From: Albifimbria verrucaria
Taxonomy: Eukaryota > Ascomycota > Sordariomycetes > Hypocreales > Stachybotryaceae
Direction of reading: 5' to 3'
Length of the DNA: 64,000 nucleotides
Assembly (NCBI GenBank): GCA_020081605.1
Contig: JAHREC010000045.1
Location: forward strand, 744,001-808,000
The position numbers were made by a program, and so were the translations under genes. Below, piece by piece: positions 1-11,980 of the stretch (the stretch's first letter is position 1; each line of letters begins with the position of its first letter). The notes beneath the pieces are model-generated. The model did not search any database. It was not told the origin of the DNA and was given only the letters and a program-made list of their open reading frames with translations.

Positions 1-813
1 GCTGGGCAGCAAGCAAACCGGGAAAGCAGAATGCAGAGCAAACCATCCAGCGTGCCACGCAGGCTGGTGGCGCTGGGGGTTGGATGCGTACAAACCTGGG
101 TCTCTAGGTATGGTATCTGGGTATGTAAGGTAAGGTAGCACTATGCCACCCGACCAAGCACGATTTGCGGCGATTGCGACAATGGTCAGCACTCGCGCTG
201 GGCCGTGCGAACAAGCGTCGCAATGGGCATCCGGCGAAGAGGAAGCGATGTCTTTGCTACGGAGAAGGAAAGATGTCCGTGTTTGCAGAGTCAAGAGGTC
301 ATGGCTGAGGCAGAAGAAGAAGAAGTGACGAGGTGGTGGGAGAGGTGGAAGATGGGAGGAATAGCTGTGCCATGGAACCTTGACCTTACCTCACCTTTGC
401 CTCAGCAGGCAGGGTCACCCAATGTACCACTGAGGTAGCGTGCGCATCAGTAGGGCCAGGTACCTTGGGGTGCATGGCGCACTATATACGGTACATGGTG
501 CGGGCTAGGAGAAAGGATGGGGGCCCGCGACGGGAGGGCAAGCGGGTGCTCGTTGGCGCCGTGCCCGCAGGTGCCCAGCCCACTACCCTCGCTGTATCGT
601 AGCAACATCAGAAGCCAGACCAAAGTTAAAGCAGCTGCTACTTGGGAGTACATGTTGCGAAACCTGCGCCTCACATGGATTTCCCGTCAGCCAGGTAGAT
701 TACATTGGCTTACCAACGCGTACCATGTCCGTGTTCTGCCTCATATTTAGAATTTGCCAGCAACAACTCAGACATGCTATGAGCTTGCAATAAGAAAAAA
801 AAAAAAAAAAGGA

Positions 814-833
814 ACAGTACAGTACAGTACAGT
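814..833 (+). repeat. (ACAGT)4 microsatellite
   Basis: Four perfect copies of the pentamer ACAGT follow directly after a run of about 17 A. No gene lies nearby. Confidence 0.9.
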
Positions 834-1452
834 AATAAAAACCAACAACAATAATAATAACAACAAACAACGTCATGGTGGAAATGAAGTAAGAAACGCT
901 TATCGGCTTGCAAGAACATTATGCCATCAGTGGTCTTGTAAATTCGCAGGATTGTAATTGACAAATACCACCACCATTATCAAGGTTCCCCACGGTACCT
1001 GTCTACCTGCAATGGAGACGCGACAGAAGCAAAAGATCTGTCCTGGGGCGCCCTGGGCACCTCACGTACAGCATCTGGGTCTGTCCTTCCCAGTTGTCGT
1101 GGGCATGGGGAGGAACCATGAGCTGAGGGGCGAGAGCCCCTGGATCTTCCCCATTCCAGGACAGTAGCGTATACGTCAGACTGGATGCGTAATTTTGGGC
1201 CCGCCATTGCCAACATTTGGCCTGAGGCATACTTACATACGCATCGTCAAATCACTTGCTCACCCTGGGTTCTCCCCACATCATCGTGATAGAGAGCAGA
1301 CCTATCATGGCTCTCTTGTGTTCATGGAACGGATTTCGCGTTTGTCCTAGGTATGAGGCTGATAAGGCACACACTACCCACCTAACTTGGGGACGCGGTG
1401 TCCAAGGCCTTGCCCATCTTTGGTACCTACCAAGGTGCTGGTGCGGTACTAA

Positions 1453-1468
1453 GGTAGGTAGGTAGGTA
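1453..1468 (+). repeat. (GGTA)4 with inverted TACC copies
   Basis: Four GGTA units are followed within 25 bases by TACC/TACCTACC on the same strand, so the block can fold back on itself. Related GGTA/TAGG tracts recur at 44.48 and 60.39 kb. This looks like a dispersed simple repeat of the genome; it is not a telomere (TTAGGG). Confidence 0.75.
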
Positions 1469-1986
1469 TCTACCTACGAACCTACCTCACTGTTTTGGCG
1501 TGACCCTTCAAGGTGCCTTGCATTAATTAGCACCCAAACCGTGTAGGTAGGTAGGCATTCGTTGTTTGTCAGGTCTTCTAGAAGACAGCTGATGTAACAG
1601 CAAAAGCTCTTGAAACAATCCACCCCTGAGCTGGCCACACTTGGAAATTTCCTTGCCCCTTGCCCGATGTAATTACAGTTAGTGGCTAGCTGGGGTTCGC
1701 CAACATGTCACCAGTCACCTTGATCGGCAAGTAGCTCCCTGGGGCAAGGTAAGGTAGATGCCATACTTTAGCTGTGATAACAAGCGTAGCGCAGTGGCAC
1801 CAAGGCATCTCAGGTCTGGAAGTTCCGCCGCCCAGCAGCCAAATCACCCATTTTCTGAGCCATGATGTAGCCCACCAGTCCTGCCGTGATGCATTGATCT
1901 ACTGAGCAGACAGGTACCTTACCTACTCGCCGGACCGTGTTGCCAAGCAGCCACTCCTTAATCTGTGTACCTTGGTTAGAGCATCA

Positions 1987-2014
1987 ATATATATATATAT
2001 ATATTTATATATAT
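1987..2014. repeat. AT dinucleotide microsatellite
   Basis: An almost perfect (AT)n tract of 28 bases, interrupted once by TTT. Confidence 0.9.
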
Positions 2015-2528
2015 GCTGGCAACATATAGTGTTTAGGAGCAAATCTCTGCAGCATGGCAACGTTCATGCCATCCAGCACATGCCAAAAACACATGAACAC
2101 AGAGCAACAGTGAGACTGGAGCAATTGATGCAGATTTGATTGATGTAGTGGATTTAATAGAGATTCTAGATTGGAGGAACAGAAGAGATGCTTAATGTAG
2201 CACTCGATACAGTTTAAACCTCGAACCTCTCAACTTATTGCATACGCATGTTGCCTAATCTTAAGGTTGGCCATGCCTATTTGCAATGCTAACTTGTTTG
2301 CGGCACGCCGACGCTGAGGTTTGGCCTTTGTACATATCCGTTGCGCCTGCAATGACGATTTAATACCTTTCTCTTCCTGGGCAATCGGCTTTGTAAGTCC
2401 TTACGGCCAGCACGGGGGTACCTGGTGTTCTCTTGTCATAACACTCATGATTTCCATCCAGAATATCCAGCAGTGCGTCCACATCTGTATATCCCACTTG
2501 CTCAATTCCTGTGTTGATTCCATGAACC

Positions 2529-3264
2529 TCAGTCATCCTCGGGCGGTAGCTCATCGTCAATGTAGCGAATAAGTGATACCCTCATCTCTGTCGTGTCATT
2601 CCCTCGCAGGACATCGCTCACAAAATGTGCCTCCACTTGCATCTGAACCATTTCCAGAGCTCCTCGGAGAACGCCACACAAGATATTTGAATACCAGAGC
2701 TCGTCTTGTGCTCGGCCGTCATCAGGCAATTCGACAAAGTCGGCGAATGGGTTTTCGTCAATGATCAGAGAGAATTGATTGTTGTCGTTCGTCCAATTCG
2801 TGACCTGTGGCGTGATGTTCAAGAAGATCTTGAACCCAACCTAAAATGTCCCGGTCAGTATTCAACACATTTCCTCAACAGTAAAGAATGCCTTACCCTG
2901 GCTATCATATCTGCGGTCTCGCGGAAGTTGACACATCGCTTCATAGTATTTGATTTGGCAAGATAATCCTCGATGAGCCGGAGGCCAATGTTGTAGCCCA
3001 TTTTGTCAAGTTGTCGGTTCACCTCGGCATAGTCACTCTCGTAGTCCTTGCATAGCTGCGCTACGATCGTACCATATGTCAATGTTACTAACTCAGCGTT
3101 GACTTTGTCGATGCGGGTTCTGCAGGCATTCTTGTGAGCTTTCCATACACGGAACAGGGCGACTTGAGCTTACTTCCAGATCCTATCCCTAGTTAGCTTG
3201 GTTTGAAGATGAAGTGGAGGTCAACGCACTCCTCTCCTAGGCGGGAAGCTTTGCTAGACGCCAT
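2529..3264 (-). CDS. bet3: TRAPP complex subunit Bet3 (TRAPPC3)
   Basis: This is the Bet3 core subunit of the TRAPP tethering complexes, which act in ER-to-Golgi and intra-Golgi vesicle transport as part of the Rab GEF for Ypt1. Exons on the minus strand are 3264-3230, 3182-3174, 3119-2897 and 2840-2529. The joined product is 192 aa, the usual family length. Diagnostic stretches are YGTIVAQLCKDYESDY and QLDKMGYNIG in the N-terminal half, and WYSNILCGVLRGALEMVQMQ with an acidic C-terminus. The second exon is only 9 nt but is flanked by good splice sites, and the residues it encodes (around IWK) match the family. The frame is intact throughout. The gene is divergent from the WD40 gene, with about 465 bp between start codons. 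Confidence 0.95.
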
Positions 3265-3729
3265 GTTGCTCAGTACTGGAACTGAGCAACGGGCAAGTTT
3301 ATGCAAGCGTCGATGCGCTGGTGCTGGTTGATCAATCTGAGTTGCTCCCCTTGGTAAGCCTGGTTGCTTGCGCAAGAGACGATACTGTCGTAGACCTACC
3401 TACAATGGAGCACTCCACGATAAACTGGCCGAGTTCTGGGGGTCCAGGCCACTTGCACATAACGGCTAGGGAACATCATCGGACCGATGACGGCAGTGCC
3501 AGGTAAGGTGCAGGACCTTACGTCCAGCGTCAGTGGTGGATGCGCCTGGGCTTAGCCTAACTCGGCAAACTACCATATTTCAGCAACCAGCAAACAACAT
3601 ACTCAACGTACTCACCATACTCACAGTGTTACGTCGTATTGCGTGTACGCGATACTCCTTGACCGATCTCTAGAGGCATTCGATAATTCTAGTGGTCGCT
3701 TAGGTGTCTATCTACCAGCGTCACCAAAA

Positions 3730-4958
3730 ATGTCGGCTGAGAAGCGCCCAGCGGACGATGACCCGGGTTCGTCCCAAATGCTTGTGAAGCGCCAAAACAC
3801 CAATGCTTCGGAAGGCGCGCTGGCAAGGCTCAATGCCTCGAGTAACGCTCTCATCCAAGGAGTAAGTAGGTTCTAGGGGTAATTTCGAAAATGGCTGACG
3901 TTGTGTAGGGTGCTCCACGGACGAGTTCTTTGCAAGCACCTGTCATGGCCCTTACAGGGCATTCTGGCGAGATCTTTGCCGCAAAATTCGACCTTACTGG
4001 CAATTTAATAGCTTCAGGCTCTATGGACAGGAGCATAAGTATGAAATACGCCGAGGCTTTACTGAGATTCGCTGCTGACCATGTCAAGTGCTTTGGCGAA
4101 CTTACGGCGATTGTGAGAACTACGGATTGCTCAATGGGCACAAGGGCGCGATTCTTGATCTCCAGTGGTCCCGAGACTCGGAGATTCTCTACTCAGCATC
4201 CGCGGACATGCATCTAGCGAGCTGGGACCTTACTTCTGGCACGAGAATACGGCGCTATATAGGTCACGAAGAAGTTATCAACACGATGGATATCAGTAGA
4301 CGTGGAGAAGAGCTCCTCATCAGCGGAAGTGATGACTCGACGATTGGAATCTGGGATCCGCGATCAAAGCACGCCGTCGACTATATACAGACCGAATTCC
4401 CTATTACAGCCCTTGCCATGTCTCCAGCAGGCAACGAGCTATACTCTGGCGGCATCGATAATGACATCCGAGTCTGGGACTTGAGGAAGAAATCAGTCGT
4501 TTACTCCATGCTGGGTCACTCTGACACAATTACATCGCTAAGAGTATCACCCGACTCTCAGTCGCTGCTGTCGTATGCCATGGATTCAACAGTCCGGACA
4601 TGGGATATTCGCCCCTTCGCACCCACCGAACGGCATATTCGCACATTTGATGGAGCAACCGTTGGACTCGAGAAGAACCTGCCCAGTGCCAGCTGGGATG
4701 CGGACGGCAAGAAAATAGCAGCTGCCTCAGGTGACGGAACCGTTGTAGTGTGGTCTAATGAGACAGGCAAATTGTTGTATAAACTCCCTGGTCACAGGGG
4801 CACGGTTAACTGCGCCGAATTTGCTCCTGGCAAGGAGCCAATATGTAAGAAGGTCCTTTGATTGCGTGGTATGCGCAAAGGAACAATTTAAGCTAACAAG
4901 AGCTGCAGTACTCTCGGCATCCTCGGACCGCACCATGCTGCTTGGTGAGCTGAAATGA
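3730..4958 (+). CDS. cwf17: U5 snRNP 40 kDa WD40 protein (SNRNP40/Cwf17-like)
   Basis: A WD40 beta-propeller component of the U5 snRNP and spliceosome. Exons are 3730-3861, 3909-4038, 4089-4844 and 4909-4958, giving 355 aa with no frame break. An N-terminal low-complexity tail of about 60 residues precedes seven WD repeats. Visible repeat signatures are LTGHSGEIFAAKFD, LNGHKGAILDLQW, YIGHEEVINTMDIS, IRVWDLRKKSVVYSMLGH, TVRTWDIRPF and LPGHRGTVNCAEF. The last exon encodes the conserved end SASSDRTMLLGELK. The start chosen is the first ATG before the KRPADD tail typical of the family. The third-exon junction splits a Met codon, which restores the IMLWRTYG motif. Confidence 0.96.
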
Positions 4959-6926
4959 GGTGCAGCTAAGGCTAGCACTGTGTCGCTTTGACGCTACATG
5001 TCTAGAAGCTTGACCAGTGATTCGAGCGCTCGAGACCAACATACACTGTTGGAGGAAGTGGTTTCTTCCGAACCTAGTGATGTGAGGGCCGTGGTATGTC
5101 ACTTCCACAGTCGATGACTTCTCAAACGGAAACACATGGCCTCGATCCGCACTTAAATCTTAATTATACACCGCGTCTGCGAGGCGGTCAGTTTGGTCGT
5201 ATCTTGACCTGACTACGGACACGTAGTGAAGCACGAAACCCTTGGCACCTAAGGTCACCATGAGCCAAGACTGCCTATTGAAGAGTGTTGCCTGACAGAC
5301 AGGAGCGCACAGCGGCTGCCGGATTATCTGCTATATCTCAGTACAGCTGTGTTGAGAGCAAAGAACAGTGAACACATCGGCTCATGGATGGCAAGATCTA
5401 TGTACTTGGAGTATCTGCACGGCGTCAAGGTTATACCGTACCGGGAGCAGACATTGGTGTTACACATTTAATCCACACGGAAGCAAATTCATTTAAGTAT
5501 TCATCCTACAATTGTGCCTGTCTGCAATATTGTATGCATGTGGAGTATCTTAGGTACCTGTGGTAAGGGAGTAGCCGCGGAAGGTTCCCGTAGCAACTCG
5601 ATGGATGACCAAAAGAAAGAAGGAAAGAAATAAGAAAAGGAAACAAAAAGGAAGGAGCAATAAAGATTGAAGCAAGCTAAATCTGAAGAGGTTCTTCATG
5701 AGAAGCATTTTGATGGTTCATTCTCACATGTTTGTGTCAAGAATATTGCGCCACCCACATATGATTTGCACGTTTCGACTATCTTGGCCTAAAATGCTAG
5801 CCAGAATAACTTGAGCCAAACCTGCTGACTGTTTGTCGGAGGCTCTGATGGCCTGGTACTTGCTTGAAATGAAAGTAAGGTATCTAGTCACCTACAGAGT
5901 TGACGCTTGGGGATTGTCGTGGTTGTCGCGAGCACTCCCTTGGCCACTACCTGCCTCAATAATCTTTGCACGGGCAACAATAATTGAAAAATGGCGACCC
6001 TTCTGAGAATGCCCCTGGCCGCTTGTCCATTGACATACAGCACATGGGTCAAGCCCTGGAAGCCCAGCGAGTCGTTACACCCAATAGCCTAGGCAGGGCG
6101 AGTTACATAAGACAGGTTAATGGGTCTGGTCGACTGGCTGGTGACCGGGCTATTGTTCATGTGAAACAAGCCAGTACCCCCAGTTCCTAGGCACCGACTC
6201 GCCCCTTGTTTCATAAAGCTCGCTCTGAAGGCAAACCTGCAACAACTCAATCGTCGCAGGAGACGCAGAGGGGCCCAAACCAACCAATCCCTCCAATCTG
6301 CACACAGTATCACAGGACTGTCCGGCCCCCTTCTGCTCTCATCAACGGCAAGCCAGACGTCTCATGGAACCGCCCATACACCGCGGGCTGTTTGGAACCC
6401 CCAGAACCCATGGGTCAGCCAGTCACACGCCTTACCTGGGTTACGGTACTACGGTAGTTGGCTGGGTTCGTGTCGATGGCTGTAGTGTGGCAGTAGCTGG
6501 GGGCTCGACTACCTATCGAGATCTTTTGCTTTACTACGAGCCAACCCTCAGCCTCAGCACAATATCGGACCTTGTCTTGCATTTCCCGCTTCCCTTCGCC
6601 TTATTCCATCTTTCCCATGTGCCTTTCTTTTCTTGTTTCCCTTTGTTAATTTCTTTTCCGCTATTCTTCCTTCTTCCTCCGCGGCTCTGGGAGCCTTTGC
6701 GAATCGCCATTATTAGTTCTTGACCTCAACATTCGCCCTGGTTTGGCCCAGACATTGACTTCGCTCCCTCGATCGACTATTTGCAACCAACCCCTCGACA
6801 TAGCAAATACCAAGACGACGGGGAATACGGCCTGTGTATATACAGCTTCCTTTCCGTCATCGTCAGCGGCATGTTCCATTGTCCTACATTTGTATAGCAC
6901 CAAGCACGACGAGGGGCGCCGGTCCG
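4959..6926. other. intergenic; 5' leader of the next gene
   Basis: No coding exon is supported. The last 350 bases include a pyrimidine-rich tract (about 6560-6680), a common feature of fungal promoters and leaders just upstream of transcription starts. It probably serves the gene starting at 6927. Confidence 0.5.
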
Positions 6927-8215
6927 ATGGAGCGGCTAAGGTTGGATTTAATTCGAAGAGCACGACAAGAGAGACAAGGAGACTTAACACCCAATGTTAC
7001 GGGCTCCGAGCGCCAGGACCGAGTTGACCTGGAAAGCAACAACCCGGGCGCGACACGATCTCCCACGAGCCTGCTCAGGTTACCAAACCTGACCGGCCAT
7101 CGGCGCGAGCATGCCTCAACCGAACGGACTGACAGCAATGCGGAGATTGAGAGCCCCAAGTCGCCTGACTTTGGTCCCAGACGGCCTGCCTTTCACCTAC
7201 CCAACATTGGTCGACTGTTATCCCGTGAGCCCGAAGCGCAACTACCCATGACGGAGCTGCAGCACCCTACACCACCTCAGCCAACACAATCACGAGGGCC
7301 TGGCCGTACCAATACCACAACGCTTGATACTCCGGACCCTGCCAATATTTTGCTCAGCGCAACTCGCCGACGATGGCCGTCGTCGGCGGGGAACAGGGCA
7401 GGACGTAGGACGCGAGATGAGGAGAACTCACGCAAAAAGCCAAAACGATTCCTTGGTTGCTTGCCTTGGGTAAAATCACGACGTACGAGGTCATTGATTC
7501 TTCGATGTCTTGTCTCAGGGATTTTTTCGGGATACTTCTGGCAGTGTGTAAGTCGCAAGCCTTGGCTCAGACAGCAATGTCGCTTCGAGATTTGACCTTG
7601 CTCACAAACTTTGTTAGATCTGGGACTGGCCGCCACTAATACTTTGAACACGGGCGAGCAGACTCTCATGTTGATGCTCATCATTCTCCTGGCTACGGCC
7701 TTCTTCTGCTACAGTCTGTTGCGTCTTTGCTTATTAGTAGTGCGAGGAGGGCGGCCGGTGCCAACCAGAGAAAGGCAGCCGGGCCAGCCGGGTAGTAGTG
7801 GCTATGCGATCCCCAGCCAGCCTATACGAGTCGTGCTGGCACGAGACGAAGAGGCTGCGGGAACGGAGGGCGAGTCCAACAAGACCACTCCACCGGCTTA
7901 CGGGCTTTGGAGGTCCAGCGTGGTAAGTTACAGACACCACCGTTTCCAGCATATGAGAATACAGAACAGAACGTGCTAACTGCCATAGCGTGTTGACCCG
8001 AACAGATTGTTCTGGCAACGCAACGATCCAAGCAACATCACGCCTCGGTTGCCCGAGGGCATCGTGGGTCTCGCCCGCCGTCGTATGCATCCGACGATGG
8101 CATCTCCTACGTCGTCGATGCTGTGCCGAGAAGCATAGCGCCAACGACAGCTGAGACAGAAATGCCTATGCATCCGTCCGAGGCTGGACGTGCGGCACAG
8201 AGACCAACTTGGTAG
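6927..8215 (+). CDS. fungal two-TM protein of unknown function
   Basis: I do not recognise a named family, but the layout is that of a conserved filamentous-fungal membrane protein. Exons are 6927-7545, 7618-7922 and 7989-8215, about 383 aa. The N-terminal 190 residues are polar, Pro/Ser/Arg-rich and probably cytosolic. They are followed by a basic stretch and two hydrophobic helices at about residues 200-245 with a short loop between (RCLVSGIFSGYFW and LMLMLIILLATAFFCYSLL). The tail contains a W-Q-R-N motif and a RPPSYASDDG...YVVDA motif. One base is missing at the CCC run 8052-8054; restoring it joins the two motifs and closes the frame exactly. The first donor is GTGTAA rather than GTAAGT, dictated by phase. 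The start is the ATG before MERLRLDLIRRA; earlier in-frame ATGs look non-coding. Confidence 0.72.
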
Positions 8216-11081
8216 AGACGCGGAGCGGGCAGGTGGAGCGAGCACCTCAGCTCTGTATGCCTGGATGATCACATTGTTCTGGCGACGACGCGCGCAACAG
8301 GAGTTGACGCGACGAGAGCAGAGACTCAACCATGAAGCAAAGAGAGAGGAGAGGGAGAGAAAGAGAGTATCCGATGCAACACGATGGAATATACGGATGA
8401 CCTGCCTAATCGGAGATGCTTGAATCTCGTGAGTGGGAAGGATCTGGCGGACTATTGGCGGATAACCCATGCTCGTTATTTCCCACTGCAGGTCAAAGGG
8501 ACAGATGCCTTGTTAGCGTGGGACGGACAATGGGAATTTTGGTTAGCGAGTATTGCAAAGTCGCCGGTTTTATAGCATGGTCTGGAGTTTGCCTTATTGG
8601 TAGGAAAGGCTGGGGAAACATCCATTTTGGGCTTTCCTTTGTTAAGGGTGTTGTGTTTTTGAGACACTTTTGGACTGGACAACGGGGCTCGGACAAAATA
8701 CAAACCTCAGAGCTGGTACAGTAGTATGAAAATAGATATCACTAACTATTCCACTACCAGGCTAAGCGCGGTTCGGGGCTGCGATGTTTTTTTCCTCCCT
8801 TTCTTCTTCCCTGGCTATTAAAGAGTGGGCTGCTCAGGCCAGCGTGCATGTTGGCACGAAGTGCACTGGTCGGGCATGAACCAGGGGTTTTGTCTGATGC
8901 GTAGTGGCCCAGTATGGCAATCCTGCTGCTTATACCTGGACAGACAAGGACCAGCTTTCACTCTGTTGCCTCGCTTGCCTGAGTCGATGGAAATTCAGAA
9001 AAACCACGGTCGGTGACAGGCAAAGCTGCATGATTGCTATGAAAAGCCAGAGCCGGAGGGCCCGCCGAACAGATGTGGATGGTCGCGCATGGGAAACCAC
9101 GAGGACAAATAGGATATTGAGATGCACGTCGTGTCTGCCAAGGGTCAAGTCAGATAACCATCTGGCACGTTATCTGTCAAGCACAGCACAGTACAGTAGA
9201 AGGATGCAGGCGTCTAATGTGCAGCGGGTGGGCCGAGGCGAGACAACGTGCTCACTGTAGCCAAGGGGTTTGGCTCAATCAAGGCCCCAAAATGAATGGG
9301 CCTGGAACTCGTCCGAACAGCCAGGGCCTCTGCTTCCCCTCTCGCTCCTGCTTGGGCCCCTCCACAGATTAGCTACAGGACAGACATCCTTATCCTAAGC
9401 ATGCCCCTCTGAAGGGGTAAGGAGGGGGAGGTGGGAGGAGAGAGAGGCTTGTCTTAGCCGAGTTAGGCGGAGGGAATTAGTGGGAGGAGGGCCAAGTGAC
9501 CGCAAGGTGTGCTCTGAGGCACGGTAGATGGATGTAGAGTTGGAGAAGGGAATATTGAAAGAGATAGAGTATGTGCGTAAGTGATAAATCAAGATCAGGC
9601 CATTGGAGCATTTAGCGCGCACGGTAAGTTATACCTATATGGTAGTGGAAGCACGGTGTCTTAGACAAGAGGCATTGCGGGCTGGAGTCTTGTCTGTGGT
9701 GCCTTTTGCTCAGCGCAACAGTGCCTGTAAGGTAGATTCTGGCCACAGAAGGGGACGAAAGGTGCATGTACTTTGGGTACTTGCCCTCCCGGATGCCTGG
9801 TGCTAGCATTGGCAGCGTGGAGTACCTCGCTTAAGCCTGCGCTAGTGGTAAGTATCAAAGAAAGGTACCTGTGCGTCACTTATAGATCGTGACAGGGTCC
9901 GCAGGCTCTTGCGATTAAGCTGCGTACCCTCGAGGTAACGCCCTCCGGTTCTCGTGCTGGATCCAGCCTGGAGATCATGTAGCGCGAGGGTGGAGGCTGT
10001 TGGGCCACGAGGTACCGGTACGGTGGAAATTGAATTGAGGGTGGGCGTCAGCCCTTTCTTCGCTCACAAGCACCGTCCGCATTTTCCGCCTCCGTCGCCC
10101 TTCTCGTCGCTGTCGTCAATCCTCTCCACTCCCACTTTCTCCTCCACCCTTTTTTTATTTTTTTCCTCTCCTCTCCTCTTCCCTCACACAAATTTCCTCT
10201 TGGGAGAGAATTCGGAACGGAATCGCTGGTGGACATTGACATTGTTGTTGTTGGAAACAGACAGGTGTGTATAACCCTCGAAGCCCCTCGAAGCCCTCGC
10301 TCGCCCACTTCGGAACCCGCTGTCCAATCCGCCGACCCTATCCCAAAGCCGATCACAGACAGCACAACAACCCACGCAGCGCATCTTCATTTCATCCCAT
10401 CTTCGCCTGCGCAACAGACCGCTCGCGCGACTCGTCCAACCAATGCAACCGTGCCCTAGGAGCTTGCGCCCACACAGGCTCCCCTCTCCTTCTGCTCGGC
10501 ACCATGATGCGCGGGACTTGGGAAGGCATGCGTGCGCCATGTTGGATTCGCTTTCGGATGCCGCTTCCGTCTGACATGGCTGCGCACTCCTATATCCTTT
10601 CGTCCGGCCGTGTCGTGTCGCAAAGTCCTGTGCAACCAAGGTTGGCGTTGTTGGTGCACGAATACTACACTGTCGCGATGCGCCACATGCAATATGCATC
10701 CCGCGCATCGCATGCACTCGATATTTTTGATAGATCGGCATTGTCACGGGTACTACGCTGTTGCAGCGTGGCACTCAACCACAAAACACACCAGAATTTT
10801 GCACAAGGCGCGCATCCCTACCGACGCAGTCTCCAACGACTCTCCAATCAGGCGCGCGGCTGGCGCTTGCCATACCTCGTGGGATACATGGGCTCCAGGA
10901 ATACTATTTCGCCAGACCTTTGTTCAACATGCAGAACATGGACCGGCGGGTTGCGAAGCGGACCAACGAGACCACGGCCAGCCAACGGCCTGACCCTTAG
11001 AGATGATGATACTGACCATGGCTATTCTTACAGACCGACCATCACACACCACACCTCCCTTACATTCTTAAATCAAACACC
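8216..11081. other. intergenic; long leader region of the CCHC gene
   Basis: No supported gene. The block 10075-10200 is strongly pyrimidine-rich on the plus strand. It is followed by about 900 bases that stay open in one frame by composition alone; that frame is not the gis2 frame. A long transcribed 5' leader for gis2 is plausible but not shown by sequence. Confidence 0.5.

Positions 11082-11980
<899 letters not shown>

Larger units (their letters stand above)
1..2528. other. intergenic, no supported gene
   Basis: No open frame here looks like a conserved protein and no splice-joined set of exons could be assembled. The stretch holds a poly-A run next to a pentamer repeat (about 794-833), a GGTA repeat near 1450, and an AT microsatellite near 1990. 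Composition becomes AT-richer towards 2 kb, ahead of the 3' end of the bet3 gene. Confidence 0.6.

Noticed and set aside
1453..1468. Telomere-like repeat
   Set aside because: The unit is GGTA, not TTAGGG, the array is short, and the same tetramer recurs inside the window.
10184..10774. Minus-strand open frame of 196 codons
   Set aside because: Antisense to the same CT-rich leader, with no conserved motif and no splice-joined partners.
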